64,000 nt of DNA, from NCBI RefSeq assembly GCF_007474605.1, contig NZ_VHKL01000012.1:21037-85036 (forward strand), written 5' to 3'. The notes under the pieces are model-generated. The model ran no database searches, was not told where the DNA came from, and saw nothing but the letters and a program-made list of their open reading frames with translations. Of this stretch, positions 9,160 through 17,129 are shown piece by piece (position 1 is the stretch's first letter; every line of letters begins with the position of its first letter). This DNA is from Rhodoligotrophos appendicifer. GTDB taxonomy: Bacteria; Pseudomonadota; Alphaproteobacteria; Rhizobiales; Im1. The position numbers and the translations under genes are program-made.

Positions 9160-9546
9160 ATGAGCCTCAAGACGTTTTTTCTTCAGTTCTTCACCTGGTG
9201 GAACGGCCAGACGCTGGGCACGCGCCTCTTGATTTCGCGCCAGGGCGAATTCGTCGGCGAGGATCTTTTCGGCAACAAATATTATCGCCAGCGCAACGGC
9301 GACCGCCGTTGGGTGGTCTATAATGGCGTTGCTGAGGCCTCCAGCATTCCGCCCGGCTGGCATGGCTGGCTGGCGCATCGCGACGACACCGCCCCTTCCG
9401 AGGAGAATTACCAGCCGCGGGAGTGGGAAAAGCCGCATCTGCCGAATATGACCGGCGTCGCCCCGGCCTATCTTCCGCCCGGAACCTTGGCGGCGAGAAC
9501 CCCGGTGACCCCGGAGCCCGATTACGAGCCCTGGACGCCAAAGTGA
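9160..9546 (+). CDS. NADH:ubiquinone oxidoreductase subunit NDUFA12 family protein
   Basis: A 128-residue homologue of mitochondrial complex I accessory subunit NDUFA12 (B17.2), found in alphaproteobacteria, where it is thought to support complex I assembly at the inner membrane. Diagnostic segments are the WWNGQTLGTRL opening, GEFVGEDLFGNKYYRQ, RRWVVYNG, and PPGWHGWLAHRDD, with a Pro-rich tail containing EWEKPHLPNMTG. I use the ATG at 9160; upstream in-frame codons to 9049 lack family similarity. It opens a short same-strand run with mlaD, a methyltransferase and a DUF2155 gene. NDUFA12-mlaD-DUF2155 is a recurring neighbourhood in related bacteria. Confidence 0.93.
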   Translation: MSLKTFFLQFFTWWNGQTLGTRLLISRQGEFVGEDLFGNKYYRQRNGDRRWVVYNGVAEASSIPPGWHGWLAHRDDTAPSEENYQPREWEKPHLPNMTGVAPAYLPPGTLAARTPVTPEPDYEPWTPK

Positions 9547-9694
9547 TGAAGCATGCTAAACTGGCGCTCGGCATCCTGCCCTCCTTTGGACCGGGATGTC
9601 TGAGTCGCTGGCGCGTTCCCCTTTTTCAGCTTGCGGCCGCCAGGCGGGCCCCCGCCCGTCTGCGCCGGCTCCCGAACCGAGGCTTGTCTCCCGC

Positions 9695-10237
9695 ATGAAG
9701 CAGAATGCCGTCGAAACCCTGACCGGCGCCATCGTCATCGTCATCGCCGGTGCCTTTCTCTTCTTCCTCTACACCACCACTGGGTTCGGCGGAGCCGGGG
9801 GCGGCTACACCGTGACGGCGGCCTTCAACAATCTCGGCGGTGTCAACACCGGCTCCGACGTGCGCATTTCCGGCCTCAAGGTCGGCAGCGTCACGGGCCA
9901 CAACCTCGACGAGACCTATGAGGCCGTTCTGGCCCTCACCATCGACAGCGACGTGAAGCTGCCGGATGATTCGACTGCCAAGATCACCTCCGAAGGCCTT
10001 CTCGGCTCCAGCTTCGTGGCCATCGAGCCGGGCGGATCGGAGACGCTGCTGAAGAATGGCGACCAGTTCCAATACACCCAGCCTGCCCTCGATCTCTGGA
10101 GCATCATCGGCTCCTTCGTGAAGCCCAGCGGCGGCAGCTCGACGCCGGCGACGCCCGCCCCGGCAGCACCGGAGGCGACCCCGCAGGCGGAACCGGCCGT
10201 CCCCGAGGGTGGAGAGCCGCCCGCCCAGCAGCAATGA
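9695..10237 (+). CDS. mlaD: Outer membrane lipid asymmetry maintenance protein MlaD
   Basis: MlaD is the periplasmic lipid-binding MCE-domain subunit of the MlaFEDB phospholipid transporter, anchored in the inner membrane. The 180-residue protein has one N-terminal membrane helix (VETLTGAIVIVIAGAFLFF), then a single MCE domain (YTVTAAFNNLGGVNTGSDVRI, with SGLKVGSV and the SEGLLGSSFVAIEPGG turn), and a Pro/Ala-rich C-terminal tail. ATG 9695 fits the family N-terminus. The MlaE, MlaF and MlaB partners are not in this window. The stop overlaps the next start (ATGA at 10234-10237), so translation with the methyltransferase gene is probably coupled. Confidence 0.92.
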   Translation: MKQNAVETLTGAIVIVIAGAFLFFLYTTTGFGGAGGGYTVTAAFNNLGGVNTGSDVRISGLKVGSVTGHNLDETYEAVLALTIDSDVKLPDDSTAKITSEGLLGSSFVAIEPGGSETLLKNGDQFQYTQPALDLWSIIGSFVKPSGGSSTPATPAPAAPEATPQAEPAVPEGGEPPAQQQ

Positions 10238-10992
10238 CGGATCAGGCCCGCGAACAGACCTGGAGCGCCGAGACCTACGGCGCTCATGCGCGCTTCGTCT
10301 CCGATCTGGCCGGGCCGGTGCTGGAATGGCTGGCGCCTCGGCCCGGCGAGCGCATTCTCGATCTCGGCTGCGGCGATGGCGTCCTCACCCAGGCCCTCGG
10401 CGCCATGGGCGTCGACATGGTCGGCGTCGATGCCTCCGAGGATTTCATCCGCGCCGCCCGCGCCCGCGGCGTCGATGCCCGCCTCATGGATGGCGAGAAG
10501 CTCGATTTTCGCGACGAGTTCGATGCCGTCTTCTCCAATGCCGCCCTGCACTGGATGACGCGTCCTGCGGAAGTCCTGCGCGGCGTCGCCGGCGCCTTGA
10601 AGCCCGGCGGTCGTTTTGTCGCCGAATTCGGGGGCCATACCAATGTCGCGGCGATCATCACGGCCATGCGCGCCGTGGCCGCGCGCCGTAGCGGTGATCC
10701 CGATCTCGCCGGCCCGTGGTTCTTTCCGACCCCTGAGGAATATTCTGCTTTGCTCGTGACCCATGGCTTTGGCGTGAAGCGCATCGGCCTTTTCGGCCGC
10801 CCCACCCCGTTGAAGAGCGGGATGGCCGCGTGGCTGCAGGTCTTCCGCAAGCCCTTCTTCCAGCAATTCGGGGCCGAGTCCGACGCCGTTCTCGCCGAGG
10901 TGGTGGACCTGCTCGCCCCCACATTGCGCGATGGAGCCGGCAACTGGACGGCCGACTACATGCGGATAAGGGTCGAGGCGGCCCTGAAATGA
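10234..10992 (+). CDS. Class I SAM-dependent methyltransferase
   Basis: A 252-residue methyltransferase with the SAM-binding motif I ILDLGCGDGVLTQAL near residues 42-56, the acidic motif GVDASEDF about 20 residues on, and SNAALHWM as motif IV. It resembles trans-aconitate/BioC-type small-molecule methyltransferases (domain 11/25 groups). The substrate is not evident. It overlaps mlaD upstream and the DUF2155 gene downstream, each by ATGA, so it is translationally embedded between two envelope-related genes. In relatives I recall mlaD and DUF2155 as direct neighbours, which makes this an insertion here; that comparison is from memory and not computed. Confidence 0.88.
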   Translation: MTDQAREQTWSAETYGAHARFVSDLAGPVLEWLAPRPGERILDLGCGDGVLTQALGAMGVDMVGVDASEDFIRAARARGVDARLMDGEKLDFRDEFDAVFSNAALHWMTRPAEVLRGVAGALKPGGRFVAEFGGHTNVAAIITAMRAVAARRSGDPDLAGPWFFPTPEEYSALLVTHGFGVKRIGLFGRPTPLKSGMAAWLQVFRKPFFQQFGAESDAVLAEVVDLLAPTLRDGAGNWTADYMRIRVEAALK

Positions 10993-11444
10993 GTGTCTCC
11001 CGCGTTGCTGTTGCCGCAGCCCTGGGATGGGCGGCGATTCTGCCTCAGGCCGCGCGCGCCGAGCAGATTGAAAATCCCGTCGCGGTTTTTTCCGGCCTCG
11101 ACAAGATCACGGCCGTCATCACGTCTTTTCAGGTGCCCCTGAACGAGGCCCACCGCTTCGGCCAGCTCGAAGTCACCCCGCGCGTCTGCTATTCGCGGCC
11201 TCCCACGGAAGAGCCGAAGACCTCGACCTTCGTCGAGGTGGACGAGATCGAGGAGGACAACTCCCGCAAGCGGATCTTCACCGGCTGGATGTTCGCCGAA
11301 AGCCCGGGCCTGCACGCCGTGGAGCATCCGGTCTTCGACGTCTGGCTCACCGGCTGCATCGATCCCAGCCGCCCGCCCGAGGTGACGAGCGAGGACGGCA
11401 GCGGCGAGGCCGCGCCTGCGGAAATCCCCAAGGACAATGATTGA
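10989..11444 (+). CDS. DUF2155 domain-containing exported protein
   Basis: A 151-residue protein with an N-terminal signal peptide (hydrophobic VAVAAALGWAAILPQ followed by AARAEQ, cleavage near residue 24). The DUF2155 core covers NPVAVFSGLDKITA, FGQLEVTPRVCYSRPP, KRIFTGWMFAESPGL and HPVFDVWLTGC. Two conserved cysteines could form a disulfide. The function is unknown; the family is periplasmic in alphaproteobacteria. The start ATG overlaps the methyltransferase stop (ATGA, 10989-10992). It ends in an acidic, disordered-looking tail. About 125 bases separate it from parE. Confidence 0.93.
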   Translation: MSVSRVAVAAALGWAAILPQAARAEQIENPVAVFSGLDKITAVITSFQVPLNEAHRFGQLEVTPRVCYSRPPTEEPKTSTFVEVDEIEEDNSRKRIFTGWMFAESPGLHAVEHPVFDVWLTGCIDPSRPPEVTSEDGSGEAAPAEIPKDND

Positions 11445-11571
11445 CCCCTTATCGGCCGGGCGTCCGCCTGCACTTATCCCCAGCCGAACCCGGCCGCCGG
11501 CATGAAGCCGCACCGGTTGTTTGCCACCCGAGAGTATACTATCAGCGAATCATGCCAGACCGGTCCTGACC

Positions 11572-13725
11572 ATGTCGAATGCCGATGATCTCTTCGGGCC
11601 TCTCGATGCCCATATCCAGCAGAACCGCACCAAGGCCAAACCGCCGGTGCCGGCGGCAAAACCTGGACAACCGCCGGTGCCGGCGGCAAAACCTGGACAA
11701 CCGCCGGTGCCGGCGGCAAAACCTGGACTCACGTCAGCGGCAAAGCCTGGACTCACGCCGGCCGCACCCGTCACGCGGGCACCCGCCGAGAGCCAGTACA
11801 CCGCTGCCGACATCGAGGTCCTCGAGGGTTTGGAGCCGGTGCGCCGCCGCCCCGGCATGTATATCGGCGGCACCGACGAGAAGGCCCTCCATCACCTCTT
11901 CGCCGAGGTCATCGACAATTCCATGGATGAGGCGATCGCCGGCCATGCGAGCTTCATCGAGGTGGAATACGGCGCCGATGGCTTCCTGACGGTCACCGAC
12001 AACGGCCGCGGCATTCCCATCGATCCGCATCCGAAATTCCCCGGCAAGTCCGCCCTCGAGGTGATCCTCACCACGCTTCACTCCGGCGGCAAGTTCGATT
12101 CCAAGGTCTATGCGACCTCCGGCGGCCTCCACGGCGTCGGCGTCTCCGTCGTCAACGCCCTGTCCGACCATTTCGAGGTCGAGGTCGCCCGCGGCCAGGA
12201 GCTTTACCGCCAGGCCTATAGCCGCGGCCACCCCTTGGGCCCCATCGAGCGTCTCGGCCGCGTCTCCAACCGCCGCGGCACGAAGATCCGCTTCCATCCC
12301 GATCCGCAGATCTTCGGCGACAGCCCGAAATTCAAGCCGGCCCGCCTCTTCCGCATGGCCCGCGCCAAGGCCTATCTCTTCGGCGGCGTCGAGATCCGCT
12401 GGTCCTGCGCCTCGGAAAACTTAGGCACCGCCTCCGACATCCCCCAGAAGGCGACCTTGCGGTTCCCCGGCGGCCTGAAGGATTTCCTCGAGGCTCAGCT
12501 GGAAGGCCAGGAGCGGGTCGCCGACGAGATCTTCTCCGGCAAGGTGACGAAGGCGGAGGGTCACGGCTCCGTCGAATGGGCCATCGGCTGGTTTGCCGGC
12601 GAGGGCTTCGTCTCCTCCTATTGCAACACGGTCCCCACCGTCGAGGGCGGGACCCACGAAAACGGCATGAAGTCGGCCCTCACCCGTTCACTCAAGGCCT
12701 ATGCCGAGCTCACCAACAACAAGCGCGCCAAGGACATGATCGCCGACGACGTCATGGTCTCGGCCGGCGTCCTCCTCTCCGTCTTCATCCGCGAACCGGA
12801 ATTCCAGGGCCAGACCAAGGAGAAGCTGGCGAGCCCCGAGGCGGGACGCATTGTCGATGCCACCCTGAAGGATCATTTCGACCATTGGCTCACCGGCCAT
12901 CCCGCCCAGGCCAACCGCCTCCTCGACTGGGTCATCGACCGCGCCGAGGAGCGCCTGCGCCGCCGCCAGGACCGCGAGGTGCAGCGCAAGTCGGCCGTGC
13001 GCAAGCTCCGGCTGCCCGGCAAGCTCGCCGACTGCCAGCAGAATGCGGCCCAGGGGGCCGAAATCTTCATCGTCGAGGGCGATTCGGCCGGCGGCTCCGC
13101 CAAGCAGGCCCGCGACCGCAAGAATCAGGCGGTGCTGCCGTTGCGCGGCAAGATCCTCAATGTCGCCTCGGCGACCCGCGACAAGCTCGCCCAGAACCAG
13201 CAACTCGCCGATCTGGCCCAGGCGCTTGGCTGCGGGACCGGCGCCCGCTTCCGCGCCGATGACCTGCGCTACGACAAGGTCATCATCATGACCGACGCCG
13301 ATGTGGACGGCGCCCACATCGCCTCGCTCCTGATCACCTTCTTCTTCCGCGAGATGCGCGGCCTGGTCGAGAGCGGCCATCTCTATCTCGCCGTCCCCCC
13401 GCTCTACCGCATCGCCCAGGGCGCAAAGACCATCTATGCCCGCGACGACGCCCACAAGGACGCCCTCATCGCCAAGGAGTTCAAGGGCCGCGGCAAGGTC
13501 GAGGTCTCCCGCTTCAAGGGCCTGGGCGAAATGATGCCGGCCCAGCTCAAGGAGACCACCATGAGCCCGAAATCCCGCATGCTCCTGCAGGTGGAGCTCG
13601 TCGAGGACGAGGACCGCAGCACCGGCCGCAGCGTCGAGCAGCTCATGGGCAACAAGCCCGAAGAACGGTTCCGCTTCATCACCGACCGCGCCCAATTCGT
13701 CGACACCGCCGAACTCGACGTCTGA
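11572..13725 (+). CDS. parE: DNA topoisomerase IV subunit B
   Basis: ParE is the ATPase subunit of topoisomerase IV, which decatenates daughter chromosomes. The 717-residue protein has a GHKL ATPase domain (LEPVRRRPGMYIGG, IDNSMDEAIAG, VTDNGRGIP, GGLHGVGVSVVNALS), then the transducer domain, and a TOPRIM domain (FIVEGDSAGGSAKQ, MTDADVDGAHI). The C-terminal PAQLKETTM region is intact. ATG 11572 (MSNADDLFG) is preferred over an upstream TTG at 11521. Before the ATPase domain is a low-complexity segment made of three perfect 10-residue repeats (PPVPAAKPGQ) and two decayed ones, encoded by a 30-bp DNA tandem repeat. Confidence 0.97.
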   Translation: MSNADDLFGPLDAHIQQNRTKAKPPVPAAKPGQPPVPAAKPGQPPVPAAKPGLTSAAKPGLTPAAPVTRAPAESQYTAADIEVLEGLEPVRRRPGMYIGGTDEKALHHLFAEVIDNSMDEAIAGHASFIEVEYGADGFLTVTDNGRGIPIDPHPKFPGKSALEVILTTLHSGGKFDSKVYATSGGLHGVGVSVVNALSDHFEVEVARGQELYRQAYSRGHPLGPIERLGRVSNRRGTKIRFHPDPQIFGDSPKFKPARLFRMARAKAYLFGGVEIRWSCASENLGTASDIPQKATLRFPGGLKDFLEAQLEGQERVADEIFSGKVTKAEGHGSVEWAIGWFAGEGFVSSYCNTVPTVEGGTHENGMKSALTRSLKAYAELTNNKRAKDMIADDVMVSAGVLLSVFIREPEFQGQTKEKLASPEAGRIVDATLKDHFDHWLTGHPAQANRLLDWVIDRAEERLRRRQDREVQRKSAVRKLRLPGKLADCQQNAAQGAEIFIVEGDSAGGSAKQARDRKNQAVLPLRGKILNVASATRDKLAQNQQLADLAQALGCGTGARFRADDLRYDKVIIMTDADVDGAHIASLLITFFFREMRGLVESGHLYLAVPPLYRIAQGAKTIYARDDAHKDALIAKEFKGRGKVEVSRFKGLGEMMPAQLKETTMSPKSRMLLQVELVEDEDRSTGRSVEQLMGNKPEERFRFITDRAQFVDTAELDV
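11641..11760 (+). repeat. 30-bp tandem repeat inside the parE N-terminus
   Basis: Three copies of a 30-bp unit at 11641-11670, 11671-11700 and 11701-11727 (the last truncated by three bases) are identical as far as they extend. Two shorter derivatives follow (TCAGCGGCAAAGCCTGGAC and a further partial). The unit length is a multiple of three, so copy-number change alters the Pro/Ala-rich linker without shifting the ATPase domain frame. Confidence 0.92.
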
Positions 13726-13732
13726 CCACCAT

Positions 13733-13918
13733 CCCGGACGAAGCGCAGCGCAGATCCGGGACCGTCAGAGCCTACCCACCCGCGTCATCCCGGACGAAGC
13801 GCAGCGCAGATCCGGGACCCCAGGCGGCTCGGGATCCCGGGTCAAGCCCGGGATGACAGCCAGACAAAGAAAATCCTCATCCTGAGGAGGCCCGCAGGGC
13901 CGTCTCGAAGGACCCCCC
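13733..13918. repeat. Palindromic repeat block between convergent parE and the ceramidase gene
   Basis: An A head (13733-13762), one complete A element (13784-13857, 74 bp) and one B element (about 13876-13916) occupy the whole gap. Both flanking genes end here, so the hairpins may serve as a bidirectional 3' boundary. Confidence 0.85.
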
Positions 13919-14587
13919 TCATCCTGGCCGCCGCCCCGGCTCCCAGGACCCGTACCGCGCCCCCGCCTCCAGCAGCATCCACAGCACCACGCCATTGAGG
14001 ACATGCCACAGATAATGCACGCCCCAGGGAAACAGCGGGCACACCGCCTGGTCGATGCTGCGGAACATCAATGACACGAGGAACACCGCCCCCGCGGCCC
14101 CCAGCCAGGCCCCGGCCGGGTGCCGGCGCCCCATCAGCAGGAGCCCCACACCGCTCATGGCGAGGAAGGCCGGCAGATAGCCCACCGAGCCGTTCATCAC
14201 ATGCCGGGGCACCAGCACCGTGAAGAACGAGCCCACCAGGAAGGCGAGCGTCGTCAGGCTCGCCCATGCCCATCCCAGCCCGGCGAAGCGGCGCATGGCG
14301 AACAGGAAGAACGCATAGGTGAACAGGGTGATCGGCAGCACATCCGCCGCCATGGCCCATCTCTGCGCCACGATATGGAAGGCCGTCGAGCCGGCCCCGA
14401 TCGCCGCCACCAGGGCGATCAGCAGCCAGAGGAGCCCGTCCCGCCGCGCCGGCGAGTGCCAGGCGTGCCAGCCGGCCACCAGCGCCGCCACGAAGAAGGC
14501 GGCGTTGGAGAGCGCATTGAGGGGCTCGGCCCAGAGGCCGGGGCCGATGCGCTCACAATAGAGGTCGATGCTGGCGAACCAGTCCAC
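13919..14587 (-). CDS. Ceramidase (alkaline ceramidase/CREST-type) family membrane protein
   Basis: A 222-residue, seven-helix-like membrane protein. It begins with DLYCERIGPG and AEPLNALSNAAFF, continues with GAGSTAFHIVAQRWAM and DVLPIT, and ends with WGVHYLWHVLNG, matching the Glu/Asn, Ser-x-x-x-His, Asp and His-x-x-x-His metal-site signatures of the alkaline ceramidase/PAQR superfamily. Such enzymes hydrolyse an amide in a lipid at the membrane using zinc. Bacterial members are poorly characterised, so ceramide itself as substrate is not assured. It follows the L,D-transpeptidase gene by 18 bases on the same strand, so the two may be co-transcribed. Confidence 0.88.
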   Translation of the reverse strand: MDWFASIDLYCERIGPGLWAEPLNALSNAAFFVAALVAGWHAWHSPARRDGLLWLLIALVAAIGAGSTAFHIVAQRWAMAADVLPITLFTYAFFLFAMRRFAGLGWAWASLTTLAFLVGSFFTVLVPRHVMNGSVGYLPAFLAMSGVGLLLMGRRHPAGAWLGAAGAVFLVSLMFRSIDQAVCPLFPWGVHYLWHVLNGVVLWMLLEAGARYGSWEPGRRPG

Positions 14588-14605
14588 CCGGTTCAGCCAT
14601 GTCCC

Positions 14606-15199
14606 TCAGTGATACACATAGACCCGGGCGCCGATCTTGACCCGCTCATAGAGGTCGATCACGTCGTTGTTCATCATCCTGATGCAGCCCGAGGACATGG
14701 CGAGACCGATGCTGCGGGCGTCGTTCGTTCCATGGATGCGGTAGAGGGTCGAGCCGATATAGAGCGCGCGGGCGCCCAGCGGATTGTTTGGCCCTCCCGC
14801 CATGGTGATGGGAAGCCCGGGCTGGCGACGGCGCATCTCGGCCGGCGGCGTCCATGTCGGCCACTCCGCCTTGCGCGAGACCTTGTGCGCCCCTGACCAT
14901 TGGAAGCCCTGCCGGCCGACGCCGATGGAATAGCGGATCGCCTCGCCTCCCGGCAGCACGTAATACAGCGCCCGCTCCCCCGTCTCCACGACGATGGATC
15001 CCGGTTTCTTGCTCGTCTCATAGCGCACATAGCGCCGCGTCTTGCTGGAGGGCTGGGTGACGTTTCGTCCGAGCCCCTCGAACAGCTGGCTCAATTGCGC
15101 GAAGGGCTGGCTCGACTGTGCCTTCGCTTCTCCTCCGAACCCGGACAGACCGACAAGGGCCGCACTGACGGCCGCCGCGAAGAATATGTTGCGTCTCAT
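14606..15199 (-). CDS. L,D-transpeptidase, YkuD domain, exported
   Basis: A 197-residue periplasmic enzyme of the YkuD family, which forms 3-3 cross-links in peptidoglycan or attaches proteins to it through a catalytic Cys. The N-terminus is a signal peptide (MRRNIFFAAAVSAALVGLSG...). The catalytic domain shows ALYIGSTLYRIHGTND and the SSGCIRMMNNDVIDLYERV motif with the active-site Cys. ATG 15199 is chosen because the signal peptide starts there; an in-frame start at 15274 would bury it. Such proteins are numerous in Hyphomicrobiales. It shares a strand and a short spacing with the ceramidase-like gene. Confidence 0.94.
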   Translation of the reverse strand: MRRNIFFAAAVSAALVGLSGFGGEAKAQSSQPFAQLSQLFEGLGRNVTQPSSKTRRYVRYETSKKPGSIVVETGERALYYVLPGGEAIRYSIGVGRQGFQWSGAHKVSRKAEWPTWTPPAEMRRRQPGLPITMAGGPNNPLGARALYIGSTLYRIHGTNDARSIGLAMSSGCIRMMNNDVIDLYERVKIGARVYVYH

Positions 15200-15379
15200 G
15201 GTCAAGACCCCGCTTTCTCCAGGCGTGCGTGATCCGCGCGCCTGCCCCGAAAATCGGCTGCGCTGTGCAGCCATCCCTTGCGCCAGCCTAACGCCGACGC
15301 TGGAGAGATCCCACCATAAATTCCCGAAGCATTCGTTGCGATGGCCAATTGAACCGGCTCGGCGGCCTCAGATCACCAT

Positions 15380-15553
15380 CTATTGATCGAGAGCACCCCG
15401 CAACGACGGATCGACGCTCTGCGACGTCTCCGTCAGGGTCGACACCCGGCTTTCCCGCAGCGACCTTTGGACTGTGCCGTCCTGGGGCATGAAGGCGATA
15501 AATCCATAGATCGCCAGCGCCGCCAACAGAACGCAGAGAACTTCCCTGATCAT
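15380..15553 (-). CDS. Small single-pass membrane protein, hypothetical
   Basis: A possible 57-residue protein: one hydrophobic segment near the N-terminus (VLCVLLAALAIYGFIAFM) followed by a polar tail rich in Ser, Thr and Arg. ATG 15553 has GAGGGG five bases upstream, better than the GTG at 15565. I do not recognise a family. It sits alone between the L,D-transpeptidase and VOC genes and is supported only by the ribosome-binding site and the plausible membrane topology. Confidence 0.4.
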   Translation of the reverse strand: MIREVLCVLLAALAIYGFIAFMPQDGTVQRSLRESRVSTLTETSQSVDPSLRGALDQ

Positions 15554-15643
15554 CGATCCCCTCACTCGGCCGGCCCTCTTGGAGGGGTCCGTGTCCAGCT
15601 GCTCTCACCATGCAAGACCGATGCCGGCCATGCACGCTTGGGC

Positions 15644-16033
15644 TCACAGGCTGGGAGCGTAGGTCCCGAAGCTCCAGAGATGGCCCTCCGGGTCGCGGCA
15701 GGAATATTCCCGCGAGCCATAGGGCGTATCCGCCGGCGGCCGGATGATTTCTGCACCCGCGGCCTTCGCTTGCGCGTGATGGCGGTCCACTTCGTCGATC
15801 ACGATATAGATGCAGACGCTGGCCACCCCGTCTTGCGGACTGGCCAGCCTGAGATCGTCGTCGCGGGCGGAGCTGATCAGGATGAAATCCGCCCCCTGTC
15901 TCATTTCGGCATGCACGATGGACCCGTCCTCGTCTTCATAAACTGCATGAACTGTGAAGCCGAAGGCCGTGGGAAGCCAATCGATTGCCACTTTGGCATC
16001 ATTATAGCGCAGTGCCGGAATGATGGTCGCCAT
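15644..16033 (-). CDS. VOC family protein (glyoxalase/PhnB-like)
   Basis: A 129-residue vicinal-oxygen-chelate fold protein. It opens with MATIIPALRYNDAKVAIDWL and FGFTVHAVYEDEDGSIVHAEM, and ends with SREYSCRDPEGHLWSFGTY, the usual paired beta-alpha-beta-beta-beta pattern of PhnB/glyoxalase-like proteins. Members bind or modify small molecules through a metal site or act as resistance proteins; no specific substrate can be read. The ATG at 16033 directly abuts the speE stop codon (16036-16034), so translation coupling with spermidine synthase is likely. Whether the function relates to polyamines is unknown. Confidence 0.88.
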   Translation of the reverse strand: MATIIPALRYNDAKVAIDWLPTAFGFTVHAVYEDEDGSIVHAEMRQGADFILISSARDDDLRLASPQDGVASVCIYIVIDEVDRHHAQAKAAGAEIIRPPADTPYGSREYSCRDPEGHLWSFGTYAPSL

Positions 16034-16927
16034 TCAAAGGTCTCTCAGTGGGGAACCCTGCCGTGCCGATGCGACGATGTCGCCGATGAACCGGGGCAGT
16101 GCGAAACACGCCTGATGGATCTCTGGCGTGTAATAGCGTGTCTCGATCTGGGCCGCCTCGAACCGCTGCTGGATGATCTCCGGCGCCACCTTGCGCAAAT
16201 CCCCATCGTCGCTGCCCCAGCCCAGCGCCATGAAGCCGCCGACATAGGTGGGCACCGCCGCCAGGAAGCAGGTCGCATCCCGGAAGATCCCTGAAAAGAA
16301 CCGGATCGTCTGCGCGAGCTCCTTGGGCTGGAAGAACGGCACCCCGTTCTGCGTGACGATGATGCCGCCGGCCTTCAGCATGCGGTGGCAGTCCCGGTAG
16401 AAGCTTTCCGTGAACAGGACCTCGCCGGGCCCGATCGGGTCGGTCGAATCGATGACGATCAGGTCATAGCGCCGCTCCGTGGTGGCCGCGAAATCCTTCC
16501 CGTCCTGGATGATCACTTCGAAGCGCGGATCCTCGAAGGCGCCGCGGCTGACCTCCGGCAGATGCGTCTTGGAGAAGTCGACGACGCCGCCATCGATCTC
16601 GACCAGGGTGAAGCGTTCGACGGAATCGTGCTTCAGCACCTCCGCGGCGATCCCCCCGTCGCCGCCGCCGATCACCAGCACGTCCTTCACGGCCCCATGC
16701 GCCAGGATCGGCACATGGCTCAGCATCTCGTGATAGATGAACTCGTCTGCGGTGGTGAGCTGGGTCACCCCATCCAGCATCATCACCTTGCCGAAACTCA
16801 CACTGTCCGCGATCACCAGATGCTGATGATCGCTGCGATTGTCGAACAGCACGCGTTTGACCTGGAAGGAGGTCCGCAGCCCCTCATGCAGGGTTTCCGA
16901 ATACCAGATGCCGTCGCCGTCGCTCAT
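16034..16927 (-). CDS. speE: Spermidine synthase (polyamine aminopropyltransferase)
   Basis: SpeE transfers an aminopropyl group from decarboxylated S-adenosylmethionine to putrescine in the cytoplasm. The 297-residue protein shows FGKVMMLDGVTQLTTADEFIYHEM, quoted here in part (DGVTQLTTADEFIYHEM), then VLVIGGGDGGIAAEVLKH, TLVEIDGGVVDFSK and YDLIVIDSTDPIGPGEVLF, all standard for the family. ATG 16927 has AGGA close by; an earlier in-frame start at 17023 adds an unrelated Cys/Trp-rich segment. speD, which supplies the decarboxylated substrate, lies upstream on the same strand, giving a complete spermidine pair. Confidence 0.96.
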   Translation of the reverse strand: MSDGDGIWYSETLHEGLRTSFQVKRVLFDNRSDHQHLVIADSVSFGKVMMLDGVTQLTTADEFIYHEMLSHVPILAHGAVKDVLVIGGGDGGIAAEVLKHDSVERFTLVEIDGGVVDFSKTHLPEVSRGAFEDPRFEVIIQDGKDFAATTERRYDLIVIDSTDPIGPGEVLFTESFYRDCHRMLKAGGIIVTQNGVPFFQPKELAQTIRFFSGIFRDATCFLAAVPTYVGGFMALGWGSDDGDLRKVAPEIIQQRFEAAQIETRYYTPEIHQACFALPRFIGDIVASARQGSPLRDL

Positions 16928-17051
16928 TCGTCCTCGCTGATGGTTTGCGCTGCAGCGCCATGCCCAATCTTTGCAACACTTGTTTCGCAATGCAACAGGA
17001 TGAGCCAGGGCCTCCTGTCGCAAATCAGCGATCGGCTGTGATTGTGGTCAT

Positions 17052-17111
17052 GCATCCCCAGGGGATGCGCAGATATTGTGGGAACGGGTTCGCGCCTCGC
17101 GCCGAACCCGT
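17052..17111. promoter_or_regulatory. Two inverted repeats in the speD-speE gap
   Basis: GCATCCCC-A-GGGGATGC (17052-17068) is a perfect 8-1-8 palindrome, and ACGGGTTCG...CGAACCCGT (17084-17111) is a perfect 9-bp stem with a 10-base loop. The second could form an RNA hairpin just after the speD stop (17130). Neither is followed by a T run, so an intrinsic terminator is not claimed. They are unrelated to families A-C. Confidence 0.5.
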
Positions 17112-17129
17112 GACGAAGGGACGATCGTC

